64,000 nucleotides of DNA from Candidatus Thermoflexus japonica (GTDB lineage Bacteria > Chloroflexota > Anaerolineae > Thermoflexales > Thermoflexaceae): positions 62,001 to 126,000 of the forward strand of contig BEHY01000001.1 in the NCBI GenBank assembly GCA_002898735.1. The letters are read 5' to 3'. A program made the position numbers and the translations under genes. The stretch's first letter is position 1; each line of letters begins with the position of its first letter. Below are positions 8,167-15,647 of this stretch, piece by piece. The notes under the pieces were generated by a model that worked only from the letters and a program-made list of their open reading frames with translations, had not been told where the DNA came from and did no database searches.

Positions 8167-9000
8167 TTAAACGGTGGCCAGGATCAGCAGGCCCAGACCG
8201 ATCCCAAGCAGGCCCAGCGCGAATTTTACCCCGGGGCCATGGGCCCGGTTCCATCGCGCCAGTTGCCTCAGGGTTGGACGCGCCGCAGCCGCCAGCAGCA
8301 GCAGCACCAGCGGGATGATGAACATCAGGTTATATAGGACGAGATAGGCGAAGCCCTGCCACACAGAGGGTTGGGCGGAAAGCATGGAGAGGATCGCCAA
8401 GTAAATGGCCCCGCTGCATGGCACCGTGCACAGGCCGATCAGGAATCCCCCCAGCGCCAGGGCCGGGACAGTCAATCGACGGGCGATCCTGGTGGCCCGG
8501 GCGACGATCGCCCGCGGGGCGGCCAGCGACGGGCCCAGCTCCGGGACCAGGACATCCTTGACCATCCACAGCCCCATCCCGATCGCGATCAGCGCTCCGA
8601 TGCGCGCCGGAAGATGATACTGGGAGAAGGGCGCGCTGGCTACCAGAAGGCCTGCCCCCAGGCCCAGGTAGGTCAGGAAGATGGCCGCGATGTAAATAGA
8701 TCCCAGGCCGAGGATCCGACCCCGCATCGCCCGGAGATCCGAGGGATCGCCGGTTTGCAGGGTCGTCAGCATAGCGGCGACGAACAGCAACAGCACCGTG
8801 AAGGCGCATGGGTTCACCCCATCCACCAGCCCACCCAGGAGCACGGTGCCCAGCGTGAGCGCCGGGGGAGGGAGGTGTTCAGGGACCGTGAGATGCGGGC
8901 GGGTCAGCTGGAGCGAGACCACCCATCCGATCAGGATGGTGAGCAAAAGGGATGCCAGGATCACATGCCTGAGGCGAATAGGGCCCGAGGGAGCGCTCAT
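8167..9000 (-). CDS. CcdA/DsbD-type transmembrane thiol-disulfide electron carrier
   Basis: A protein of 277 residues with about seven hydrophobic segments. The two family cysteines are present, one in NPCAF and one in VPCSG. CcdA-type proteins pass electrons from cytoplasmic thioredoxin across the membrane to periplasmic thiol proteins, often for haem attachment or metal-centre assembly. The start at 9000 lies one base after the cupredoxin stop and follows GGAAGG; a longer in-frame start at 9114 would lie inside the cupredoxin gene. Given its partners, likely clients are the cysteines of the cupredoxin or the cytochrome CxxCH. Confidence 0.85.
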   Translation of the reverse strand: MSAPSGPIRLRHVILASLLLTILIGWVVSLQLTRPHLTVPEHLPPPALTLGTVLLGGLVDGVNPCAFTVLLLFVAAMLTTLQTGDPSDLRAMRGRILGLGSIYIAAIFLTYLGLGAGLLVASAPFSQYHLPARIGALIAIGMGLWMVKDVLVPELGPSLAAPRAIVARATRIARRLTVPALALGGFLIGLCTVPCSGAIYLAILSMLSAQPSVWQGFAYLVLYNLMFIIPLVLLLLAAAARPTLRQLARWNRAHGPGVKFALGLLGIGLGLLILATV

Positions 9001-9001
9001 G

Positions 9002-9475
9002 TTAGCCTTCCACAATAAGTTTGCCCACCATGGCTGGATTCGCCCGGCCCCCGCAACAGACGTCGCAATAGAATGTGAAAACGCCGGGTCGGTCGGCTTT
9101 GAACGTGAGGACACGGGTGGAACGCGGCGGGATCATCAGGTTGATCCCCAGCTCGTCGATGGCGAACTGATGCTGCCCGCCCCCATCGATGTGATAGGGG
9201 CTGTCAGGGTTCCATATCTTTAACACAACCGTCTCGCCTGCACGCACGCGGATCTCGTAGGGATCAAAGCCCCCCATGGAGATCGTCATGCGGATGGTCC
9301 GCCCGGGTTCGCCTGTCGCGTCCCCTCCCGGCCCCGGTGGAATCCCAGGGAGGAGGGGCCACAGCAAAGCGCCCGCCAGGGCCAAGCTCGCGCCCGCGAT
9401 CCCCAGGAAGGCCACCCGGCGGAACCAGCGATCCCGGCGCGGCTTCCCACGCTTTTTCCGGGCCATCGAGGTCAT
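9002..9475 (-). CDS. Membrane-anchored cupredoxin with altered CuA-like site
   Basis: A protein of 157 residues with a basic N-terminus, one membrane anchor (about residues 17-38) and a cupredoxin domain. The end of the domain reads YCDVCCGGRANPAM. Compared with the CuA loop C-x3-C-G-x-x-H-x-x-x-M of cytochrome oxidase and N2O reductase, both cysteines are kept, a third cysteine is added, and the loop His position is Ala. An upstream His (HQFAIDELGI) is conserved. It may be a one-copper or copper-transfer variant, or bind another metal. The start at 9475 is set by GGGAGG and by a four-base overlap (ATGA) with the lipoprotein stop; an ATG lies 15 bases upstream. Confidence 0.82.
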   Translation of the reverse strand: MTSMARKKRGKPRRDRWFRRVAFLGIAGASLALAGALLWPLLPGIPPGPGGDATGEPGRTIRMTISMGGFDPYEIRVRAGETVVLKIWNPDSPYHIDGGGQHQFAIDELGINLMIPPRSTRVLTFKADRPGVFTFYCDVCCGGRANPAMVGKLIVEG

Positions 9476-9936
9476 GGCGAAACCTCCCATTGGAATCGAT
9501 GCTCCGGGGATCCGCCGATATCCTGAAGGATGAGCTCCAGGAGGCGCACCCCCTCATGGATCAGCGGAAGGCCGGCGGAATCCCGGGCGGGGAAGGAGAG
9601 GCGGCCCCGCAGGTGATGCCCACCCCGCCCGCCGTCCCAGGCCAGCGCTTTCACCTCTTGCCCCTGATCGGTCCGCAGGACGGCCAGGGCGGCGAGATCG
9701 AAATCGAGATCTCCCGTGTGGGTGTCCAGCATAACCTCGAAGTCCAGCGTGTCCCCGGAAGCCCTTTGATTCAGGGGGATGATCGTGATGCGCACCCCTC
9801 CGCTTTCATGAACGCGCATCGGATCCGCTCCACCCCGGGTCGGGTTATCCCCCGGAGCGGAGCCGCGCGCCGCCTGACATGCCATCAGGGTCAACACCAG
9901 CCCTCCGACGAGGGGAAGAAAGCGACGCAAGCGCAT
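9472..9936 (-). CDS. Uncharacterised lipoprotein in redox operon
   Basis: A protein of 154 residues with a signal peptide ending in a lipobox (LMAC), then a short Gly/Pro/Asp linker and one compact domain of mainly beta character. The domain contains DTHTGDLDFDL and, later, WDGGRGGHH, giving several His and Asp residues that could bind metal. I do not recognise a named family. It overlaps the cupredoxin start by four bases and lies 17 bases after the Rieske gene, so it is almost certainly co-expressed and extracytoplasmic. A scaffold or metallochaperone for the cupredoxin is one possibility, but that is inference. Confidence 0.75.
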   Translation of the reverse strand: MRLRRFLPLVGGLVLTLMACQAARGSAPGDNPTRGGADPMRVHESGGVRITIIPLNQRASGDTLDFEVMLDTHTGDLDFDLAALAVLRTDQGQEVKALAWDGGRGGHHLRGRLSFPARDSAGLPLIHEGVRLLELILQDIGGSPEHRFQWEVSP

Positions 9937-9953
9937 GGGGCGGCCCTCCGGAG

Positions 9954-10517
9954 TCAGGCTTTGCGGGCCGGCTTTCCCAGGATCTTCTTCCCGGTGTCCA
10001 CCTCGATGATCAGGTTCGGATCCGGAACCGGCAGCGGATCGCCCTGCGGATCCGTCTGGGCCACGATGCGCCCGCTGGCGTCCTTCAGGTAAATCACAAA
10101 GCGATCCAGATCGCGGGGAGCCGGCCCCTCAATGTAGGTCCCGTCCAGCTGGAACTTGGAGCCGTGACACGGGCACTCGAAGCGGAAGTTGCTGGGAACC
10201 CACTTGTAGAGGCAACCCAGGTGGGTGCAGACCTTATAAAGGGCGAGGATCCCCCGCTCGGTGTGGACCAGCCAGAGCCGGGCGTCGGGATACTCCCGGG
10301 GGCCTTCCCCAGCGCGGGGCAGGATCGCCCCCACCGTCCCGAGCCGGAAGATGCTGCCGAACTCCCCCACTTTGAAGCGGGGCAGGGCGAAGAGGACGCT
10401 CAGCCCACCCAGCTCCGCCATGAAGAGGGCCATAGAGGCCGCCCAGGCATAAGTTAAAAACTCCCGCCGGGTGATGGCCGGGGCCGTCGCCACCGGGATC
10501 GCCTGCGCTTCCGCCAT
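9954..10517 (-). CDS. Rieske [2Fe-2S] protein
   Basis: A protein of 187 residues. The N-terminus carries a RREFL motif followed by a hydrophobic helix (about 24-45), as in Tat-exported, membrane-anchored Rieske proteins. The cluster boxes are CTHLGC (Cys97, His99) and CPCHGS (Cys115, His118), with Cys102 and Cys117 placed for the usual disulfide. The start has GGAGGAAGC upstream. No cytochrome b or c1 gene is adjacent. The following genes encode a lipoprotein, a cupredoxin and a CcdA-like carrier, so this Rieske may serve a non-bc electron path or be a detached bc-complex subunit. Confidence 0.92.
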   Translation of the reverse strand: MAEAQAIPVATAPAITRREFLTYAWAASMALFMAELGGLSVLFALPRFKVGEFGSIFRLGTVGAILPRAGEGPREYPDARLWLVHTERGILALYKVCTHLGCLYKWVPSNFRFECPCHGSKFQLDGTYIEGPAPRDLDRFVIYLKDASGRIVAQTDPQGDPLPVPDPNLIIEVDTGKKILGKPARKA

Positions 10518-10566
10518 CGCGCTTCCTCCGAAGCCTGGAATTCATGGGGTTCGGCCTGAGCAGTGC

Positions 10567-11208
10567 TTATGAGGTCGCTTCCGAACGCCGGGCCACTATG
10601 CGTTTCACAATGCCGAAGAACGACGTATGCAGCGCCTCGATCTCAAAACCAGCCTGCCGGACGTTCTCCACCGTTCGCCGGTTGATATGCGCCCCGCTCC
10701 AGCGAACCACAAGCGGATCCAGGAAATCCATCCATCGGCCCAGGGGGTCAGGAGCCCGGACATGTTCTAAGAGGAGCAACCGTCCCCCAGGCCGGAGCAC
10801 CCGGTAAGCCTCTCGAAGGCCGCGTACTGGATCGGGAACGGAGCAGAACACCCAAGTAGCTATAACGGTGTCGAAGAACGCGTCCGGGAAAGCAAGGCAT
10901 TGAGCATCCATCGGCAACAGACGGACCTTCAGGCCCAGACGTTGCGCTTTGCGCCGGGCTCGCTCCAGCATCCGCTCGCTCAGGTCCACGGCGATGATCT
11001 CCCATTCCGGCCGGTAATAGGGAAAATTCCGTCCCGTTCCGACCCCGATCTCCAGGATCCGTGGCCCGCGGACGTGTTTCCAGAGCCATTGTCGCCAGAG
11101 CGCGATCATGGGCTCCACGAAGGCGGCCTTCAGATCGTAGGTGGCCGCTTGTCGGTCATAACGCTCTCGCACCCACCGAGTCTGGTAAAGCTCAGAGACG
11201 ATGCTCAT
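10567..11208 (-). CDS. Class I SAM-dependent methyltransferase
   Basis: A protein of 213 residues with the Rossmann methyltransferase plan: motif I ILEIGVGTGRNF (about residues 55-66), an acidic motif II (AVDLSERML), and the motif VIATWVFCSVPDP typical of UbiE/phosphatidylethanolamine-type methyltransferases. The substrate is unknown; a quinone, lipid or thiol is possible. The start overlaps the stop of the 70-residue membrane protein by four bases (ATGA), so the two are co-translated. It sits between the copper ATPase and Rieske genes, in the same direction. Confidence 0.85.
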   Translation of the reverse strand: MSIVSELYQTRWVRERYDRQAATYDLKAAFVEPMIALWRQWLWKHVRGPRILEIGVGTGRNFPYYRPEWEIIAVDLSERMLERARRKAQRLGLKVRLLPMDAQCLAFPDAFFDTVIATWVFCSVPDPVRGLREAYRVLRPGGRLLLLEHVRAPDPLGRWMDFLDPLVVRWSGAHINRRTVENVRQAGFEIEALHTSFFGIVKRIVARRSEATS

Positions 11209-11417
11209 GGCACATCGCGCTTAAACCGCCTGAATAGCCGGGAGGGGAATGCGCTGCAGATCAGCCAGCAAATGATCAGCAAGGAGATCAGAAGCCCTAC
11301 CCCGGTTCTCAGAGCGACCTGCCAGCCAAACCATAGGAGGATGAACAGCCCAATCCACGGCAGGGCGCATGCCCAGGCCAGGAGGGCCATGGCCATCGTT
11401 TCCGAATAGGCTCCCAT
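11205..11417 (-). CDS. Small two-helix membrane protein, unrecognised
   Basis: A protein of 70 residues with two long hydrophobic helices (about 8-30 and 38-54), a Trp-rich first helix and a basic C-terminus. No family is recognised. It lies about 85 bases after the copper ATPase and is translationally coupled to the methyltransferase, which suggests the methyltransferase acts at the membrane or that this protein belongs to copper handling. Confidence 0.6.
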   Translation of the reverse strand: MGAYSETMAMALLAWACALPWIGLFILLWFGWQVALRTGVGLLISLLIICWLICSAFPSRLFRRFKRDVP

Positions 11418-11501
11418 AGGATCCTCTTTTTTCAGTTAAGCGATCTCGTGCGGAAGAATCCGTCGTCAGTTTGATCTGAGCTCCACAGGCCCCAGTGATG
11501 A

Positions 11502-13595
11502 TCAGGCTTTCAGGCGACGAAAGGCCCAGAGCCGTTGCGCGTTGATTGCCACAGCGATTGTGGAAAGCGACATCAAGAGCGCACCTATTGCCGGCGATAG
11601 CAGGATACCCAGCGGGTAGAGGGCGCCTGCCGCCAATGGCAGCGCCACGGTGTTGTATCCGGTCGCCCACAACAGGTTCTCCTGCATCTTGCGATAGGTG
11701 GACCGGGCCAGATGGATAACGGCCACCACATCCCGCGGGTCATTACGCACCAGCACGATGTCGGCAGACTCCACAGCCACGTCCGTGCCCGCGCCGATGG
11801 CGATGCCCACATCCGCCTGGACGAGGGCGGGGGCGTCATTGACCCCATCGCCCACCATGGCCACCACATGGCCGCGCGCCTGCACCTCCCGCACCTTCTC
11901 CGCTTTCTCGTGAGGCAACACCTCGGCGAAGAAATCGCTCAAACCCAGCTCCTGGGCCACCCAGCTCGCCACCGCCCGGCTGTCCCCGGTGAGCATCATC
12001 ACGGCGATGCCCATCGCCTTCAGCCGCTCCACCGCCTCCCGCGACTCCGGCCGGATCAGATCGGCCAGCGCCAGCGCCCCCAGCACCCGATCCCCGGACA
12101 CCAGCACCACCACGGTTTTGCCCTGGGCGGCGGCCGCCTCCACCCGCGGGTCCTCGACGCGCAGGCCCATGGTTTGCAGATACCTCGGGCTGACCACCAC
12201 ATATTCCGTCCCGTTGAGCTGGCCCACGACGCCTTTACCGGGGATCGCGCGGAACGCCTCAACGGGCTGTAGCGGAAGGCCTCGGGCCTGCGCGGCCTCC
12301 ACGATCCCGCGGGCGATGGGATGCTCGGAGGCCTGCTCCAGAGAGGCCGCGATCCGCAGCACCTCGTCCTCCGTCAGCCCATCCTGGGCGAACACGTCGG
12401 TGACCCCAAAACGACCCTGGGTCAACGTCCCGGTTTTGTCGAAGATGACGGCGCTGACATCTTTCGCCCGCTCGAAGGCTGTTCGGTCGCGGATGAGCAG
12501 GCCGTTGCGGGCGGCGAGGGCGGTGGAGATCGCCACCACCAGCGGGACGGCCAGGCCGAGGGCATGCGGACAGGCGATGACCATGACGGTGACCATTCGC
12601 TCCAGCGCGAAGGACAGATCCATGCCCCGGGCCAGCCATGCCCCCAGGGTCAACAACCCGCCTCCGACGGCGACCAGCGTCAAACCGAAGGCGGCCCGGT
12701 TCGCCAGATCCTGGGTGCGGGAGCGGGTCTCCTGGGCCTGGCGCACCAGCTCGATCACCTGGGCGAGGTAAGTGTCCCGGCCGGTTCGTTGCACCTCCAC
12801 GATCAGCATCCCCTCGCCGTTCAGCGCCCCGCCGATCACTCGATCCCCCGGCCCTTTCTCGATTGGCCGGGATTCCCCAGTCAGCATCGCTTCGTTGATG
12901 CTGGAGGCCCCTTCCACCACTACTCCATCCACCGGGATCTTCTCGCCGGGGCGCACGCGCACCCGGTCGCCGGGTTTCAGATCGGCTACCGGAACATCCT
13001 GTTCGCTCCCATCGGGCAGGATCCGATGCGTCTCGGCGGGCAACAGTTTCACCAGCTCCTCCAGGGCCCGGGAGGCGCCCAGCACCGATCGCATTTCGAT
13101 CCAGTGGCCCAGGAGCATGACCACGATCAGGGTGGCCAGCTCCCAGAAGAAGCCCTCCCCCGGCAAACCGAAAACCGTGGCCGTGGAGTAAGCGTAGGCG
13201 GCGGCGGTGGCCAGGGCGATCAACGTCATCATGCCGGGCTGACGCCGCCGGGCCTCTTCCCTCGCCCCCCTCAGAAAAGGCCATCCGCCGTAAAAGAAGA
13301 TCGCCGAGGAAAGCGCCCAGCGGGTCCAGGGGTCCCCCGGCAGAGCCAAGGAGCGCCCCAGCGCCCGCTGCACCAGAGGCGCGGTCAGCACCACTGGAAC
13401 AGCCAGCACCAGGGCGATCCAGAAACGCCGCTGGAAGTCGGCCACCTGATGCCAGTGGCCCGCGTGATGCTCCATGCCCACCCGGTGGGTTCCGTGGTCA
13501 GCGTGCGCAGAAGGGCCGGCAGGCGCTGGTAGCCTGGGGGAAGGTTCCCTCGCTTCATGCCCATGATGGGCGTGACGTTCATGCGAAGATTCCAT
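11502..13595 (-). CDS. copB: CopB-type copper-translocating P-type ATPase
   Basis: A P1B ATPase of 697 residues. The first 55 residues are His-rich (many HH, HGH and HAD elements) in place of CxxC HMA domains. The membrane metal motif is CPH (near residue 344), the mark of CopB-type Cu+/Cu2+ pumps rather than CPC CopA pumps. Other motifs seen: TGES (actuator), DKTGTLTQG (phosphorylated Asp near 385), SEHPIARG (nucleotide domain) and [10 protein letters not shown]. The start has AAAGGAGGGG upstream. The gene follows YHS, SHOCT and HMA-like genes in the same direction, so this is a copper-detoxification block. Confidence 0.95.
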   Translation of the reverse strand: MESSHERHAHHGHEAREPSPRLPAPAGPSAHADHGTHRVGMEHHAGHWHQVADFQRRFWIALVLAVPVVLTAPLVQRALGRSLALPGDPWTRWALSSAIFFYGGWPFLRGAREEARRRQPGMMTLIALATAAAYAYSTATVFGLPGEGFFWELATLIVVMLLGHWIEMRSVLGASRALEELVKLLPAETHRILPDGSEQDVPVADLKPGDRVRVRPGEKIPVDGVVVEGASSINEAMLTGESRPIEKGPGDRVIGGALNGEGMLIVEVQRTGRDTYLAQVIELVRQAQETRSRTQDLANRAAFGLTLVAVGGGLLTLGAWLARGMDLSFALERMVTVMVIACPHALGLAVPLVVAISTALAARNGLLIRDRTAFERAKDVSAVIFDKTGTLTQGRFGVTDVFAQDGLTEDEVLRIAASLEQASEHPIARGIVEAAQARGLPLQPVEAFRAIPGKGVVGQLNGTEYVVVSPRYLQTMGLRVEDPRVEAAAAQGKTVVVLVSGDRVLGALALADLIRPESREAVERLKAMGIAVMMLTGDSRAVASWVAQELGLSDFFAEVLPHEKAEKVREVQARGHVVAMVGDGVNDAPALVQADVGIAIGAGTDVAVESADIVLVRNDPRDVVAVIHLARSTYRKMQENLLWATGYNTVALPLAAGALYPLGILLSPAIGALLMSLSTIAVAINAQRLWAFRRLKA

Positions 13596-13633
13596 ACAGA
13601 CCCCTCCTTTCCCAGCCTCCCCCTTCTGGAGCT

Positions 13634-13664
13634 GGGCGTGAGCCGCCGGAAGCGGCCCACGCCC
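13634..13664. repeat. Inverted repeat between YHS and copB genes
   Basis: GGGCGTG (13634-13640) pairs with CACGCCC (13658-13664), and inside it GCCGC (13642-13646) pairs with GCGGC (13652-13656). This gives a compact hairpin just after the YHS stop and before copB. There is no T tract on either strand, so it may be an RNA-processing or attenuation element, or a protein-binding operator. Confidence 0.45.
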
Positions 13665-13679
13665 CCAACCCTCCGGGTC

Positions 13680-13868
13680 TCAGCGATGATGGCCGTGCGG
13701 GCCGCCGTGGGTTTCCGAGGGGGCCTTTCCCACATACTTCTGTGGGTCTTTGTCGAAAGCAGCTTTGCAGCCCGGGGAGCAGAAGTAGTAGGTCTGGCCC
13801 TCATAAACCGACGTGGCGGCCGCCTTCGCCTCTTCAACCTCCATCCCGCACACCGGATCCTTCGCCAT
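13680..13868 (-). CDS. YHS (TRASH-type) metal-binding small protein
   Basis: A protein of 62 residues with the YHS signature: DPVCGM near the start and YYFCSPGC in the middle, giving Cys ligands for a soft metal, then a His-rich tail (HGGPHGHHR). YHS proteins accompany copper and heavy-metal ATPases. A GGGAGG site precedes the ATG. The AT-rich stretch just upstream (about 13877-13893) contains TATAAC on the minus strand, but without a good -35 box. Confidence 0.88.
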   Translation of the reverse strand: MAKDPVCGMEVEEAKAAATSVYEGQTYYFCSPGCKAAFDKDPQKYVGKAPSETHGGPHGHHR

Positions 13869-13946
13869 GGTTTGCCTCCCGAAAGTTATATTCTGGAGTT
13901 AGGCAACACGGGCGGCCTTTCGCCGCTTCGCGCCGCACGCGATCCC

Positions 13947-14174
13947 CTAACACCCGTGCCCGCCATGGGCGCCATGGTCCGCGGGAGGACGCGCAGATGC
14001 CCCTTCCTCCAGGCCCAGAACACGCTTCATCTCTTCGAACTGCTCGCGGGTGATCTCCCCCATGGCGTATCGCCGCTTCAGGATGTTCAGCAACGCTTCC
14101 TCCTCGGAGGAATGGGACGATCCGCGCTGTTCCGCGGGCTGGGAATGTTCCATCCGATGCATCATGCAGCACAT
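13947..14174 (-). CDS. SHOCT-domain protein with metal-binding ends
   Basis: A protein of 75 residues. The N-terminus is rich in Met, Cys and His (starting MCCMMH). The middle is a SHOCT helix pair (LKRRYAMGEITREQFEEMKRVL), a short oligomerisation domain, and the tail again has His/Gly/Cys (HGGHGC). The start has AAGGAGGT nine bases upstream. Position next to YHS and copB genes and the Met/His/Cys ends suggest a copper-binding accessory, but this is inference. Confidence 0.82.
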   Translation of the reverse strand: MCCMMHRMEHSQPAEQRGSSHSSEEEALLNILKRRYAMGEITREQFEEMKRVLGLEEGASARPPADHGAHGGHGC

Positions 14175-14278
14175 GGGCGTTGACCTCCTTTCGCGAAGGC
14201 AGGATTCCTGCGCTCCATCCGGCTTAAGCGACTATCCTGGAGAGCCCCGGGCCTTTCGTGGCCCGCTCCCGCCGGCGA

Positions 14279-14440
14279 TCATGCGCTCCGGGCCGATCCA
14301 TGACGTCCGCGCTTCCGATACCAGGCGGTGACCAGCGGCATGGTGACGATCATGCTCAGCAAGAAGACCCATGCCGTGCCGCCCCACCGGGCGACCTCGG
14401 GATACCCTCCTTTCCAGGTAGCCACCAGGAAGAACAGCAG
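14279..14440 (-). CDS. Small two-helix membrane protein with unclear start
   Basis: This frame encodes two hydrophobic segments (LLFFLVATW and VFLLSMIVTMPLVTAWY) and a basic tail, a real-looking protein of about 53 residues. There is no ATG or GTG in frame before the first helix. A well-placed ATG with an AGGAAGAGG site lies at 14460 but in another frame. Either a CTG near 14440 is used, or a frameshift separates the ATG from the body. It sits between the HMA-like and SHOCT genes in the same direction. Confidence 0.4.
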   Translation of the reverse strand: MLFFLVATWKGGYPEVARWGGTAWVFLLSMIVTMPLVTAWYRKRGRHGSARSA

Positions 14441-14535
14441 CGCCGCTCTTGAAACACCATCGCGATCCTCTTCCTGCTGGAATGCCGCCGCTGATGTTCC
14501 CTTCTCCTCGCTGGAAAGCGAGGGCAGCCGGGCGT

Positions 14536-15264
14536 TTACCCGGACCGGCGGGGATCCATTCGGGGTCCCATCCGCTGGCGTATCCGCAGGAGCGCGCGCC
14601 CCATCCACAGGATCCCCACCCCGTTCATCCCGATCCCCACCACCATGAACGGGATACGATATTGATTGAGCAGGGTGGCGGCAGCGGTGAGGCCCAGGAG
14701 AGGGAGGGCGTCGGTGACATGGTGGGCGCAACATCCCACCATGGCGAGGCTGGAAGTGCCCGTGCCGGCCGCCGTCATGGCGGTCGCAGCGTGGGGGTTC
14801 ACCGGGCATGCCCGCAGCCGCCTCAGATAAACGTAAAGCCCCACCTGGATCCCAAACCCGGCCGCGATCGCCCCCACCAGCCATCGATCCTCCCACAGGA
14901 GCTCCAGGGCGTGCCCCCAGCCCTGGGCCAGGGTCACCAGGCTCAGGTAAAGCCCGACCAGGAGCGCCGCCCCGGCCAGCCCGGCCCCGACAGGGATCCC
15001 GAGCGCCTGGAGCCGTGTCCGAAGCGCCTGCGAGTCTGCAGGCCATTGGGGAAGCGCCACCTCATAGCCCTGGCTGCGGACCATTTGCAGGATTCGAGAG
15101 AGACGGAAGCTGGCCGGATCGTAGAGCACGATCACCTCCTGGGCGGCGAAGTTCACCCTGGCCCAGATCACCCCCTCCTGCTGTCGCAACGCCTCCTCCA
15201 GGGGGATCACCTTCCCCGCATCCTCAAGCCCCTGGATCGGGATCCGCATCTGACGAATCGCCAT
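14536..15264 (-). CDS. HMA-like plus membrane domain protein of the copper block
   Basis: A protein of 242 residues. Residues 1-70 fold-match a heavy-metal-associated domain in their beta-alpha-beta rhythm but lack the CxxC metal motif. The remainder has four or five hydrophobic segments with ACPVNPH between them and GCCAHHVTDALP before the last ones, so Cys and His ligands cluster at the membrane. It may sense or carry a metal or thiol species across the membrane. The start at 15264 is preceded by a purine-rich GGGGGCGG; a second ATG lies at 15249. No close named family is recognised. Confidence 0.65.
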   Translation of the reverse strand: MAIRQMRIPIQGLEDAGKVIPLEEALRQQEGVIWARVNFAAQEVIVLYDPASFRLSRILQMVRSQGYEVALPQWPADSQALRTRLQALGIPVGAGLAGAALLVGLYLSLVTLAQGWGHALELLWEDRWLVGAIAAGFGIQVGLYVYLRRLRACPVNPHAATAMTAAGTGTSSLAMVGCCAHHVTDALPLLGLTAAATLLNQYRIPFMVVGIGMNGVGILWMGRALLRIRQRMGPRMDPRRSG

Positions 15265-15647
15265 TCGTCCGCCCCCTCGCCGCGTTCCGCTCTCAGTGTA
15301 AGGGATTGCCGGGCCGCTGGACAGCTCCATCTGATCGACGGCACCATGCGCCGTTCGAGGGATCACCCCCCTCGACCATTCGGTGGAGGCATGACACCGC
15401 CCCGGAGAAGGCCTGTGGCCTGCCCCCCGTCCGGTGGAGCGCCGCCGCACTCATCGGCCCAGGATGGGGGGAGAGGAAAAGGACGGAACGCACTGCCACA
15501 AGGGAAACAGCCGGGGAGCTCGGGGTTCGACCGACAGGCCGGGCCTGGTTTCGGATGCTGTGCCCATTTTGGGATTCGGGGTCATCGAATGCGGGCGGAG
15601 GCCTTCTGCCTCTGATCCCCCTTCCTGCGGCGGTTTGGGCCAGGGCG
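15265..15647. other. 383-base intergenic region, no gene seen
   Basis: GC-rich DNA between the HMA-like gene and the 3' end of the sensor kinase. It must hold the promoter for the HMA-like gene. Open frames here are short and biased like shadows, and I see no clear terminator after the kinase. Confidence 0.4.
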
